Shown: one piece after another, positions 53,765 through 62,082 of the stretch
How positions within the stretch are numbered: the stretch's first letter is position 1
How the letters are laid out: every line of letters starts with the position of its first letter
From: Neogemmobacter tilapiae
GTDB lineage: Bacteria > Pseudomonadota > Alphaproteobacteria > Rhodobacterales > Rhodobacteraceae
Length of the DNA: 62,704 nucleotides
NCBI RefSeq assembly: GCF_014652215.1
Contig: NZ_BMYJ01000015.1
Span: 1 to 62,704, forward strand
Direction: 5' to 3'
Translations under genes and position numbers: made by a program
The notes under the pieces: model-generated
Databases searched by the model: none
Told to the model about the DNA's origin: nothing
The model's input: only the letters and a program-made list of their open reading frames with translations

Positions 53765-54550
53765 CTAGTTCAGCCCCAAGGCCTTTTCCAGCCGCCGGAT
53801 GTCTTTGCCCTGCGCTTTGCGGCGGGTGACGACATTGCCCTGCGGGTCGGTCAGGACATAGCGGCCGTCCAGCACATATTCCGTCCAGCCTGCAATATCG
53901 GTGCTTTGCAGCGCCTTTTGATCGGCGTTGACAAGGACGGCCGCCTCTAGCCCCAGTTTGCGGCCTTGGCTGGAGCCAAGCGCTTTGCGCAGGGCTTCAA
54001 GGCGTTTGCGGTCGGCGGATTTGACGGTGCGGCTTTCCAGCTTGCGGCCCTTGGCATCGAGCCTTTCATATCGGTTGCCAAGGATGCGTTCGCTGCTGCC
54101 ATCCTGAAAGCCGATGCGGATCAGATCTTGGCGGAAAAGGGTTGTGCTGTCCGGGCCGGAGGCGGCGCTGCCCGAGGAGCCGCCTTGACCTTTTGTCGCG
54201 CCGCCGGAGCCTGATCCGCTGCCAGAGCCTGATCCGGGCCTGCCGCTGTTGTTGTCATCGTCTTTGTCATCATCCTTGTCCCCGCCACCGGGGCCGGAAT
54301 GGTCGTCATCATCGTCGCCCCCGCCATGACCGGAGTTGTCGTCGTCATCATCATCCCGGTCGTCGTCGCGGTCATCGTCCCGATCATCATCCCTGTCGTC
54401 GTCACGATCATCATCGTCATCACCGCCGCCACCCTTGCCGCCTTTGGCATGGGCTGTGTCGCAATCCTGCCAGCCTGCCCCTGCCAAAAGGCCGGGGGCT
54501 GTCAGGAACAGCCCGGCCATCATCAGCATCAGCAAGGAACGTCGCAGCAT
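53765..54550 (-). CDS. Secreted Asp-rich protein A
   Basis: 261 aa from ATG 54550. Signal peptide LLMLMMAGLFLTAPGLLAGA. Residues about 35-110 are almost only Asp, Arg, Gly and Ser, including a run of about five DDDR units (DRDDDRDDD) and GGGDDDDDHSGPGGG. A Gly/Ser spacer follows, then a globular C-terminal about 140 residues (LIRIGFQDGSSERILGNRYE, AGWTEYVLDGRYVLTDPQGN). The acidic run should bind Ca2+ or other cations. Pairs with the gene just upstream, which has the same plan. No known family recognised. Confidence 0.75.
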   Translation of the reverse strand: MLRRSLLMLMMAGLFLTAPGLLAGAGWQDCDTAHAKGGKGGGGDDDDDRDDDRDDDRDDDRDDDRDDDDDDNSGHGGGDDDDDHSGPGGGDKDDDKDDDNNSGRPGSGSGSGSGSGGATKGQGGSSGSAASGPDSTTLFRQDLIRIGFQDGSSERILGNRYERLDAKGRKLESRTVKSADRKRLEALRKALGSSQGRKLGLEAAVLVNADQKALQSTDIAGWTEYVLDGRYVLTDPQGNVVTRRKAQGKDIRRLEKALGLN

Positions 54551-54567
54551 CTTTTCTTCCGTTTGTT

Positions 54568-54590
54568 CCCTCGGGGTTTTCCCCCGAGGG
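54568..54590. terminator. Stem-loop between the two Asp-rich genes
   Basis: CCCTCGGGG, TTTTC loop, CCCCGAGGG: a perfect 9-bp stem 15 nt after the stop of the upstream gene on the minus strand. Likely attenuates transcription into the second gene. Confidence 0.6.
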
Positions 54591-54605
54591 TCTTGTCTGG
54601 GCCTG

Positions 54606-55304
54606 TCAGCGCAAGGCCATCCATTTGTCGACATCGGCCTGGGTCGCCGGGCGTTCCACCACCGTCCGGCCGGTCGAGTCTTTGTATTCGTAGCGGTTGT
54701 TTTCGATTTCAACCTTGCTGCCATCCGAAAGGGTGACTTCTAGGCTGTTATTGCCCACCTCAAATTTCACAATTCGCAGCGGATCACTGCCCCCGCCGTT
54801 GCCGCCACCGTTGCCGGTCTGCCCCTGATCGTCGTCGTTGTCGTCCTCATCATCGCTGCCGTGGCCGCCATGATCGTCGTTGCCTTCGTCGTCATCACCG
54901 CTGCCGTGGCCACCGTGATCGTCGTCGCCTTCGTCGTCATCATCGCTGCCATGGCCGCCGTGATCGTCGTCGCTGTCGTCGTTATCGTCACTGCCGTGGC
55001 CGCCATGATCATCATCCCGATCATCATCATCGCCTTCATCACCACCATGGTCGTCGTCGCCTTCATCGTCGTCGCTGCCGCCACGATCATCGTCGCGATC
55101 ATCGTCATCGCCGCCCCGGCCGCCAAGCCCGCCGCCGCTGTCGCCCTTGCCGTCACCACCCTTGGCCATCGCCATCGCGGATTTCACCACGATTTTGCCG
55201 CTGCTTTGGTCCAGATCAACGGTCAACGGCGCGACCGACAGCAACGCTGTTGAGCAAGCCAAAACGGCCAGCATCATCGGCTTCTTCATTCGCAGTTCCA
55301 ACAT
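54606..55304 (-). CDS. Secreted Asp/His/Gly-repeat protein B
   Basis: 232 aa from ATG 55304 (GGGAG 9 nt upstream; ATG 55289 also possible). Signal region MMLAVLACSTALLSVAP. Residues about 60-165 consist of tandem DDDHGGHGSDD-type repeats (at least four with HGGHGS), rich in Asp, His and Gly. The C-terminal about 65 residues are globular (IVKFEVGNNSLEVTLSDGS, EIENNRYEYKDSTGR). They echo the NRYE and DSTGR / DAKGR motifs of protein A, so the two C-terminal domains are probably related. Periplasmic or secreted metal buffer is a reasonable guess. Confidence 0.75.
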   Translation of the reverse strand: MLELRMKKPMMLAVLACSTALLSVAPLTVDLDQSSGKIVVKSAMAMAKGGDGKGDSGGGLGGRGGDDDDRDDDRGGSDDDEGDDDHGGDEGDDDDRDDDHGGHGSDDNDDSDDDHGGHGSDDDDEGDDDHGGHGSGDDDEGNDDHGGHGSDDEDDNDDDQGQTGNGGGNGGGSDPLRIVKFEVGNNSLEVTLSDGSKVEIENNRYEYKDSTGRTVVERPATQADVDKWMALR

Positions 55305-55453
55305 GGCTTTGACTCCCTTGGATCACCCGCTGCTTGCGGGCCTGTCCCAAGGTTTGTCATGCCCTTCTGGACGAACCGATTCCCTTCCGACCTCCTTCGC
55401 ATGCCGCCCGGACCCTTGCCGTCCCACTATGCGCCCAAAGCCCGATCCAGACA

Positions 55454-55469
55454 TCAGACCAAGGTCTGA
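55454..55469. promoter_or_regulatory. Small palindrome upstream of protein B
   Basis: TCAGACC-AA-GGTCTGA, a 7-bp dyad in the 182-nt gap between the sulfotransferase-like gene and protein B. It lies about 150 nt before the protein B start. Operator or hairpin; nothing else is seen in this gap. Confidence 0.35.
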
Positions 55470-55486
55470 CATTCCCGCAAGGGCCG

Positions 55487-56293
55487 TCAATCGGGGGGCG
55501 CGAGCAATCTTTGGCGCAGGTCGCCCAGTGGGTCAGACAAAAGGCGCACGCCGGCCATGCCACGGATTTTGGCCAGATCATCGAGGTAAGCGCGGGTCAG
55601 ACGTCGCCGGGTTTTGGGGTCAAAAGGTTCATAGCTGTCGCCCAGCCCCGCAAGCGGCTTTTGGCCCCGCTCGGTCAGGATACGATCCATTTCGCTGCGG
55701 TCGGGGCGCGGGTTGTGAACGCGTGTCCGTGCCAAGGCCCCTGCAACCTCTTCCCAGCGCGTGGCCTGTCGCAACTGTTGACGCGGGCGATCCACGGCCC
55801 AATTGAATTCCCGCACCACGATTTCGGCATTGGGCAGAATGGCGCGAACATCGCTGACCACATCCGTCCAATGCCGGTCGGACCGCGCGATGGCCTGAAT
55901 CTGGTCTGCTTCGGGCAGGGCCATGCCCCGGGTTAGGGAAAAGGCAATGGCCGAGGGCCACCAGTCGGCAGGATTGCGCACGGAAAGCATCACCCTTTGG
56001 CAGTGGCCAAGAAGGTTGTCCAAGGCGCGCAGGCGCTGGGTGGCCAGGGGGTAAAGGCGTGCCATGGCCACATTGTCTTGCATGTTGCCCATCAGGTTTT
56101 CCTCACTGATCAGCAGCCGCCCGTCTTGTGGCTGGATGTCCTGCAAAAGCCCCGCGCGGGTCGCCGGCGGCACGAGGATGTCGATCCCCACATTGTTCAA
56201 GAAGTCGAGATTGGAGCTGAGAAAATGCTGAAACAGCGTCGTCCCCGTCCGATGCGCCCCCAGATGCAGAACCACTTCACAGGTCAAGGTCAT
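55487..56293 (-). CDS. Sulfotransferase-like protein
   Basis: 268 aa. The PAPS 5'-phosphosulfate loop is LHLGAHRTGTTLFQHFL at residues 9-25; the 3'-phosphate strand is likely MLSVRNPADWWPSAIAF. No signal peptide. Members move sulfate from PAPS to carbohydrates or lipids, often for surface glycans. It is the last gene before the mobile region; an IS6 element ends 57 nt upstream of its start and may have separated it from its promoter. Confidence 0.75.
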   Translation of the reverse strand: MTLTCEVVLHLGAHRTGTTLFQHFLSSNLDFLNNVGIDILVPPATRAGLLQDIQPQDGRLLISEENLMGNMQDNVAMARLYPLATQRLRALDNLLGHCQRVMLSVRNPADWWPSAIAFSLTRGMALPEADQIQAIARSDRHWTDVVSDVRAILPNAEIVVREFNWAVDRPRQQLRQATRWEEVAGALARTRVHNPRPDRSEMDRILTERGQKPLAGLGDSYEPFDPKTRRRLTRAYLDDLAKIRGMAGVRLLSDPLGDLRQRLLAPPD

Positions 56294-56349
56294 TCATCCC
56301 TTTGGTCAATACACCATCAAACATGCAAGAATTTGGGGATGGGCGTGGC

Positions 56350-57168
56350 GGTGCTGTCAGACGAATACGAACCAGTCTCTGTTTCCCCAGCCCCACACCG
56401 GCGTCAGGCTACGAGAAGGCTGCGCCACTCGGCGAGAGCGGCGGCGCGGTAAAGCTTGTAGTCTTGGCGGTTCTGGAGATGTCGCTCCGTCGGGAAGTGG
56501 TTGTGGATTGACGCATGGATCGACGCGAACTTCTGGAGCGTTCGCATGCGCCGGAACCGCAACATCGCCCGTTCTCGTCGGCGGAATGGCAAGTGTGAAT
56601 TCTCAGCCCGATTGTTTAGCCAGCGGCCTGTCTCGCGGTCATCGCCGCGGCCCAATTCCTTCAGGGCAGCGCCATATGACCGAAGCCGGTCGGTCACGAG
56701 ACCCTCCGGTCGGCCATGTCGCTTCATGGATTTCTTGAGGAATTTCAGCGCAGCCTTGCGATCCCGTGTCAGTGTAACAAAGCTCTCCAGTACTTCGCCC
56801 TCATGGTCGACGGCGCGCCAAAGGTAGTGCGTCACACCGTTTATCTTCACGTAGACCTCATCCAAGTGCCAGCGCCAGTGTTTCCTCGCGCGCATTCTGT
56901 CGACACGCCTGCGCCGGATCTCGGCGGCAAACATCGGGCCAAATCGGTTCCACCAAAACCGCACCGTTTCGTGGCTGATCTCGATGCCCCGTTCATGGAG
57001 GAGATCTTCGACGTTCCGCAGTGACAGTGGAAACCGGATGTAGAGCATCACCGCCAAGCGGATGATCTCGGGGCTGGTCTTGAAGTAGCGAAAGGGGGCA
57101 GGCTGGGTCATCCCGGAAGGCTAGCCGTCAGAGGATGTTAGGGCAACGTATCTTCCTCTGACAGTACC
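56350..57168 (-). mobile_element. Complete IS6-family insertion sequence (819 bp)
   Basis: Ends are GGTGCTGTCAGA (56350 inwards) and, on the other strand, GGTACTGTCAGAGG (57168 inwards), an imperfect terminal inverted repeat. Length and single transposase gene fit IS6/IS26-type elements. The 8 bp outside each end (GGCGTGGC and CTTTGAGG) do not match, so there is no target duplication; the flanks were probably joined by a cointegrate or deletion event. Confidence 0.85.
56404..57111 (-). CDS. IS6-family transposase, intact
   Basis: 235 aa. N-terminal HTH (SLRNVEDLLHERGIEISHET), then DDE catalytic core: Asp84 in WHLDEVYVKING, Asp141 in LVTDRLRSYGAAL and a downstream Glu in the NNRAENSH to RRRE segment. 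Highly similar to the truncated copy at 58328-58802. Likely active by sequence. Confidence 0.93.
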   Translation of the reverse strand: MTQPAPFRYFKTSPEIIRLAVMLYIRFPLSLRNVEDLLHERGIEISHETVRFWWNRFGPMFAAEIRRRRVDRMRARKHWRWHLDEVYVKINGVTHYLWRAVDHEGEVLESFVTLTRDRKAALKFLKKSMKRHGRPEGLVTDRLRSYGAALKELGRGDDRETGRWLNNRAENSHLPFRRRERAMLRFRRMRTLQKFASIHASIHNHFPTERHLQNRQDYKLYRAAALAEWRSLLVA

Positions 57169-57715
57169 CTTTGAGGCTTTCGATCTGGTCGAATGTCGCA
57201 CACCTAGATTGGTAATTGAATGTAAGGATTCGGACGATGGTGAGGACGACTTTATCCAGCCTGTATGGAACGCTTACTACTCAGTAAGGCGAGCGGAACG
57301 ACGGAACGCGAGAGTTGAGGGTTGGATCACGCTGGCCATCCAGCTTACTTGTAGTGAAGGCGTCGAATCCGATTGGGATTTTGGAAAGCGCGCGAAGGTT
57401 TTGGTCGGATATTCTCCACTTCGCAGTTTAGATGAGGCTTGGGTTTTCGACTCTGATTCACCAAATTCTGCAGGATACCGAGAGGATTGCGAAGTCACCG
57501 CGTCGCATTGGACGCTCGATGAGGGGCGAGGAGTGGTCAGCTGGTTCTACGCAATCCCGCTGGATCAGATGACGAGCGTCGATGCCGTAAGGAGGCTCAT
57601 CGTGGCTCCGCTCCACGCAATCCTTCAGGCAGATAATCCACAGGACCCGACCGCCGGTCTCAACGGTATCGTTGGGAGTCTTTGTGTGCCGCCGCAGCTG
57701 CCCGTCCGAATCTGA
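57169..57715 (+). pseudogene. 3' part of an unknown gene cut by IS6; nuclease-like motif
   Basis: The frame is open from the IS border, and the first plausible start codon (TTG 57209) falls inside a conserved-looking strand. Reading from the border gives FEAFDLVECRTPRLVIECKD, where D-(x)n-E-x-K resembles a PD-(D/E)XK nuclease core. The remainder (WNAYYSVRRAERR, WTLDEGRGVVSWFYAIPL) is not recognised. Hence a 5'-truncated remnant of about 180 codons rather than a complete 168-aa gene. Confidence 0.55.
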
Positions 57716-57757
57716 CGCATTCTGCTCTTATGCTGCCCGCCAAACATGGAGGGCAGG

Positions 57758-58006
57758 ATGACAACGAGAGAACATCACCTACTTCACGGCATTTGCCTGA
57801 GGCTGATCTACGGACTGCCACCGTCGCGCCCGGAGTTGCTAGTCCTTGCACGCTGGATGACGGGGCGGCCCGATCTGTTCGGCACCCTACCGCCTGTGAT
57901 CGTGCAGACCCGCCGTGGCCTAGTTCTTCACGCGCAGTGCGTGGAAATCCTGACATTGCATCTTGCCGACCGTCTTGCCGCGCAGCCCGAACCGCATGAC
58001 TGTTGA
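57758..58006 (+). CDS. Small hypothetical protein
   Basis: 82 aa from ATG 57758, with GGAGG 5 nt upstream. Sequence begins MTTREHHLLHGICLRLIYGL and ends EPHDC; mostly helical, no signal, no known motif. Lies between the truncated nuclease-like ORF and an IS21 end. Could be cargo of the mobile region or a spurious frame. Confidence 0.45.
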   Translation: MTTREHHLLHGICLRLIYGLPPSRPELLVLARWMTGRPDLFGTLPPVIVQTRRGLVLHAQCVEILTLHLADRLAAQPEPHDC

Positions 58007-58011
58007 ACGGC

Positions 58012-58327
58012 TTGCAATACGGACCCCGCTTCTGGGGTGATCGGCGTCCAAATGGGACCCCACCGACCGGGGGTTGGGTCCATTGTGCCTTCGATGATTA
58101 TCGGAGGCCGAGCACGGGATGCTGATCGTGGAGACAATAGCAAAAATCAGGCGGCTACATTTCACCGAAGGCAAGGGGATCAAGACGATCTGCCGTGACC
58201 TGAAGCTGTCGAAGAAGGTGGTGCGGAAGGTGATCCGCACCGGGATTACCGAGTTCACCTACACCCGAACGGTGCAGCCGCGCCCGAAGCTGGGTGCCTG
58301 GCTGGGGGAGCTCAACCGGCTGCTTGA
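58012..58327 (+). mobile_element. Left end of an IS21-family element with istA start
   Basis: 58012-58118 carries repeated GGACCCC / GGGTCC boxes (near 58020, 58053 and 58075), like the multiple transposase sites at IS21 ends. 58119-58327 encodes the first about 70 residues of IstA (MLIVETIAKIRRLHFTEGKG, ICRDLKLSKKVVRKVIRTG). The frame then runs into IS6 DNA, so the catalytic part and istB are missing. Confidence 0.8.
58119..58327 (+). pseudogene. istA: IS21 transposase IstA, N-terminal fragment
   Basis: HTH region of IstA only, about 70 codons from ATG 58119, ending near LGELNRLLE at the junction with the second IS6 copy. Non-functional. Confidence 0.8.
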
Positions 58328-58802
58328 GGTCATCGCCGCGGCCCAAATCCTTCAGGGCCGCGCCATAAGACCGCAGCAGGTCGGTCACGAGAACCTCAGG
58401 TCGGCCGTGGCGCTTCATGGATTTTTTGAGGAATTTCAAAGCCGCCTTGCGATCGCGTGTCAGCGTGACGAAGCTCTCAAGCACTTCACCTTCATGATCG
58501 ACGGCGCGCCATAAGTAATGGGTCACGCCATTGATTTTCACGTAGACCTCATCCAGATGCCAGCGCCAGTGTTTCCTCGCCCGCATTCTGTCGACCCGCC
58601 TGCGCCGGATTTCGGCGGCAAACATCGGGCCAAATCTGTTCCACCAAAACCGCACGGTTTCATGGCTGATCTCGACGCCCCGTTCATGCAACAGATCCTC
58701 CACATTCCGCAGCGAGAGCGGAAACCGGATGTAGAGCATCACTGCCAGGCGGATGATCTCGGGGCTGGTCTTGAAGTACCGAAAGGGCGAAGGCTGGGTC
58801 AT
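58328..58802 (-). pseudogene. IS6 transposase copy 2, C-terminus missing
   Basis: Starts MTQPSPFRYFKTSPEIIRL like the intact protein and follows it to about residue 158, keeping both Asp residues. The last quarter, with the catalytic Glu, is replaced by read-through into the IS21 fragment (antisense). Confidence 0.85.
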
Positions 58803-58859
58803 CCCGGAAGGCTAGCCGTCAGAGGACGTCTGGGCAACCAGAGTTCCTCTGACAGTGCC
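58328..58859 (-). mobile_element. Truncated IS6 copy 2
   Basis: Shares the transposase 5' two-thirds and the outer end (CTCTGACAGTGCC, to 58859) with the complete copy, but stops at about 58328 within the GRGDD region of the transposase, at the IS21 junction. Only one terminal repeat remains, so it is immobile by itself. Confidence 0.85.
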
Positions 58860-59175
58860 AGGGGCGGGGGCGGCCCTCGGCCACGAAATCGAGGAACTTC
58901 GCGACCTCGGATTTGGTGATCTCCGTCACCAGCCGGTTACCCCAGACAGGTTCGACCATCTTCTTCAGCATCGACACCTGGTCGCCCGCACTGGTCTTGG
59001 CCAGTTTCGGCAGATTTTCTGCTATGTAGCGGTCGATCATGTCTGTGACACGCGGGGCGCCGCGCCACTCGTCGCGCGCCGCCAGTGGATCCTGTCCCTC
59101 CTCGATGGCGCGCCGCAGTTCCTTCGCGCGTTCGCGCGCGGCCGTGACGCTCCACTCCGGCCAGCGCCCGATGGT
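58860..59175 (-). pseudogene. Phage-type integrase fragment
   Basis: On the minus strand: TIGRWPEWSVTAARERAKEL, EGQDPLAARDEW, TDMIDRYIAENLPKLAKTSA, LVTEITKSEVAKFLDFVA. These match the arm-binding and core-binding parts of DUF4102-type tyrosine recombinases. The N-terminal start and the whole catalytic domain (R-H-R-Y) are absent. It is bounded on both sides by IS6 ends. Confidence 0.8.
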
Positions 59176-59289
59176 CAGGCGGATGATCTCGGGGCTGGTC
59201 TTGAAGTACCGAAAGGGCGAAGGCTGGGTCATCCCGGAAGGCTAGCCGTCAGAGGATGTCTGGGCAACCAGAGTTCCTCTGACAGTGCC
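59176..59289 (-). mobile_element. IS6 end fragment (copy 3)
   Basis: 114 bp identical at all but one position to 58746-58859: the outer end plus the first about 19 transposase codons. It forms a direct repeat flanking the integrase fragment. The start codon here creates a chimeric ORF that runs into the integrase remnant. Confidence 0.88.
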
Positions 59290-59290
59290 G

Positions 59291-59716
59291 CTACAGCCGT
59301 ATGCGTTTTCGCAATTCAGTCACCAATTGAAAATAGTACTTGGATGTTTCGTCGCGCCCTTCATATTCTTCATCAACCAATTTAAAAAACTCATCGCAAA
59401 GTTCAGAAACTTTGGCCCTGTGTGTTTCACTTCTTTCCAACCATTGAGCAGACAATGCCAGAATATCGGTTTCAGATATAACTTCTCGGGCCTTGTCCAG
59501 GCATTCAGCGTACTTAACATGTTCATCACATATTAGATTGTAGATAGCTAATCGTAGATGTGCAGCGGCTTGCTCATACTCCAGATCCGTGCCTTCTGGT
59601 ATTTCAAATGAAGACACGGCGTTCTCAAGAATGTCTCTACAGCTCCGAAAGTCTGCTATATATTCTAACTCGATGAGTTTTCGATAGGTTTCGCTATCAA
59701 TTGCATGCTTTTTCAT
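59291..59716 (-). CDS. Probable immunity protein for RHS toxin cassette 1
   Basis: 141 aa, acidic, all-helical appearance (RSCRDILENAVSSFEIPEG, ECLDKAREVISETDIL), no signal peptide. AT-richer than the core genome. Its ATG overlaps the stop of the upstream RHS toxin fragment by 4 nt, the usual arrangement of a cognate immunity gene. Family not recognised; role inferred from position. Confidence 0.6.
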   Translation of the reverse strand: MKKHAIDSETYRKLIELEYIADFRSCRDILENAVSSFEIPEGTDLEYEQAAAHLRLAIYNLICDEHVKYAECLDKAREVISETDILALSAQWLERSETHRAKVSELCDEFFKLVDEEYEGRDETSKYYFQLVTELRKRIRL

Positions 59717-60447
59717 TGCTCGTAAACCTCTGGAACTCTAGGTTTTCTTGGACCACCACGCTTGCAAGTGAAAAATTTATCCTCAGCGCGAGATAAGCAC
59801 CCAATATACTCTCTTCCACTAGCGTTATCTGCGCACCAGGCTCTGTCTTCTTGATACTGCTCTTCACAGTCATCCATATTTGGGGAGCAATTACCTAGTG
59901 CACAATAAGCAACTGCTGCCCCAATAACACAAATTCCTGCGATGTCACTAAGTGGAAGCGGACCATCTAATATGGCCAAACCAATCCCGGTAGCAACTGC
60001 CCCCTCAACCTGCTCTCCCCGGGGATCACTATACCTCCCCGGATTTCCCCTCGCATAGCCATACACGGACGCCCCATCGACCAGCCCCAGTGGGTCGGCT
60101 TGGAGATACCTCCCGGTCGTCGGATCATAATCCCGCATCCAGTTCTGGTGCAAGCCGCTCTCCGATTGGAACCACTGGCCCGGGAAGCGGATGGCTTCTG
60201 GCGTCCCCGTCGAGGCCACGACGCCGCCGAACGGGTCGTAGGAGACCTGCCAGACCTTTGTGCCCAGCGAATTAGTCGCAAAAACGGGCTTGCCGATGTG
60301 GTCCATGCGGATGAAATAGACCGCCCCGCCCTCGATCACCGCCACAGGTGTCAGCCCGTTCCAGACATATTCCCGCAGCAAAGCGCCGGAATTCTGGTCA
60401 TATTCCGCGATCCGATTGCTCGAAGCGTCGAACGCCGAAAGGAAGGT
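59713..60447 (-). pseudogene. Orphan RHS C-terminus (core plus toxin tip), cassette 1
   Basis: Open from just after a TAG at 60448-60450 and lacking a normal start. The first about 130 residues are RHS repeat-associated core: FDASSNRIAEYDQNSGALL, FPGQWFQSESGLHQNWMRDY, ADPLGLVDGASVYGYARG. After the DPRGE cleavage-type boundary comes a unique about 100-residue tip with two hydrophobic segments and six or more Cys (CVIGAAVAYCALGNC, CADNASGREYIGCLSRAE), presumably the toxin. Displaced tip, activity unknown. Confidence 0.75.
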
Positions 60448-60645
60448 CTAGATACGGATCGCCTGCTACGCCGGCTCGGAAGAAGGATCAGCATGTCCGC
60501 ACCCCGCTCCGAATGTCCCTCAGAACCGATGTTGCCATGAAAAACACAGAGCGCCGAGGGTCTATGTGATCATCCGGGATGGAACACCTAACTTATGAAG
60601 TTGTCGACAAACGAGGGCTGATTGGCCGAAATAATCGTTAATTCT
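60448..60645. other. Gap between RHS cassettes
   Basis: About 200 bp with no gene I can support. Composition shifts from GC-rich (end of RHS homology at about 60450) to AT-rich near 60600. Probably debris from cassette recombination. Confidence 0.4.
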
Positions 60646-61122
60646 CTACCACTCACTAATAACTTCCCATCGCATTGCCGATGCATCAGGATGTTGCAAG
60701 CTCTCCTCCCAAGTGCAAAATAGATGCAGCCAATGTGAGAAATTTGAGTGCAAAATGATGATTCCATTAAATTTTTCTGAGTCCAAAAAAGCAATTCCCG
60801 AAATAAAATTACTGCCCTCATCCCATGAAAAATGCATTTTTAAAATACATCTAATGCCACTGACTGTCATAAAAATGTTTGGACTTGTCTCCCAAAGATG
60901 ATCAATCTTGTTCAAATATCCAAAATCGTCATGCCCACTTCGATCCTCAAAGCCGCCGCCCCAAATCAATAAACTCTCTTGGTTTGAAGATAACTCTAGA
61001 AATTCATAGCACTCAGTTATGCCGATACCTGATAGTGACTTTCTCTTGGTTGCAATTTTTACTTCCGCTTTCTGGAAGAAGGACGATAAATCTGAATCTA
61101 ACAGTTGAATATTATGGGTCAT
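60646..61122 (-). CDS. Probable immunity protein for RHS toxin cassette 2
   Basis: 158 aa from ATG 61122 (163 aa from ATG 61137, which has a weak GCAGG). AT-rich. Pattern FLELSSNQESLLIWGGGFED, WETSPNIFMTVSGIRC, HWLHLFCTWEESL. No family recognised. Overlaps the 3' end of the RHS fragment by about 11 nt, which supports an immunity role by position only. Confidence 0.6.
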   Translation of the reverse strand: MTHNIQLLDSDLSSFFQKAEVKIATKRKSLSGIGITECYEFLELSSNQESLLIWGGGFEDRSGHDDFGYLNKIDHLWETSPNIFMTVSGIRCILKMHFSWDEGSNFISGIAFLDSEKFNGIIILHSNFSHWLHLFCTWEESLQHPDASAMRWEVISEW

Positions 61123-62000
61123 AGTGAATCGTTTCATGTTGACCTGCACTTCCAACAGCAGCAGGAATATCCACTCTCATTCGGCCGTCTTTTCCGACGC
61201 GAATTCTAACATTGTTATCGGCCACCCGACTACCATCAGGAAGTATCTTCACGTTTCCCTTTCCATATTTTGCAAAGTCAGCCTCCGCTGCTTGTTGCCC
61301 TCCGGGCTTATCGGTGTTGATCCTATTTCCTGATCCTGGTTTAGGACTGCCACCTACTAATCCTGGTCCAGTTCCGGTGTTGGGCCCTGTTCCCGGAGTC
61401 GGCCCAGCACCACCTCCACCTCCGCCGCCACCTCCGCCGCTACCGCCGCTACCGCCGCTACCGCCTCCATCACCTCCATCACCACTATCTCCTCCATCCC
61501 CGCCGCCGTCGCCGAAACCGTCGCCTTTATTGTTCAAGATTATAAGAATTCCCTCGTAACAAATATAGGCCAAGGAAACAATCGCAGCAGCAGCAATCCC
61601 CGAACAGACTACAACCCCTACAGGATTAAAACAAAAGCCTAGAGCTGCCGCATATTCCCCCCTCGGATCAACATACCGCCCCGGGTTCTGGCGGGCGTAG
61701 CCGTAGACCAATGCTCCGTCGATCAGCCCCAGCGGGCCGGCTTGCAGATACCGCCCTTCGTCGGGTCATAGTCGCGCATCCAGTTCTGGTGCAGGCCCGA
61801 CTCGGATTGGAACCACTGACCGGGGAAGCGGATGTTTTTGGGGGTTCCGGTGGAGGCCACGACGCCGCAGAGGGGGTCATAGCTGACCTGCCAGACCTTG
61901 GCGCCCAGCGAATTGGTCGCAAGGACCGATTTTCCGATATTATAGATACGGACGAATTGGATAGCGCTGACCTCAATCACCGCATCCGGGGTCAGATGGC
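61112..62000 (-). pseudogene. Orphan RHS C-terminus with frameshift, cassette 2
   Basis: Core part 61723-62000 (SVLATNSLGAKVWQVSYDP, FPGQWFQSESGLHQNWMRDY) and core end plus tip 61112-61740 (GLIDGALVYGYARQNPGRYV, DPRGE) are in different frames. One base is missing near 61757 relative to cassette 1. The tip contains two hydrophobic stretches, a long Gly/Ser/Asp linker, a Pro-rich hinge and a final about 70 residues (QAAEADFAKYGKGNVKILPD, GSAGQHETIHYDP), the likely toxin. The 5' part of the RHS gene is absent. Confidence 0.75.
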
Positions 62001-62082
62001 TTCACGCTTGCATGCCGCTCCTCTTGTTTTACTCAACGATCTTTCCTTCGCCGGGCATTGTTGAATACGAAGTGATCGTTCC

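Noticed and set aside
54300-55130. Possible CRISPR or minisatellite from the short repeats
   Set aside because: Repeats are codon-phased within Asp/His-rich genes, with no uniform spacers and no cas genes in the window.
54142-55253. Plus-strand Val/Ile/Met-rich frames that look like membrane proteins
   Set aside because: Reverse reading of GAT/GAC-rich codons of the Asp-rich proteins; no ribosome sites.
57209-57715. Complete gene starting at TTG 57209
   Set aside because: Frame is open upstream to the IS border and the TTG is inside a conserved-looking strand, so 5' truncation is more likely.
58155-58802. Complete 215-aa transposase
   Set aside because: Its last about 55 residues are antisense of the IS21 istA fragment; the true IS6 homology stops near 58328.
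58819-59232. Genuine 137-aa gene
   Set aside because: Chimera of an IS6 start (19 codons) with an integrase fragment and IS6 end; lacks any complete domain.
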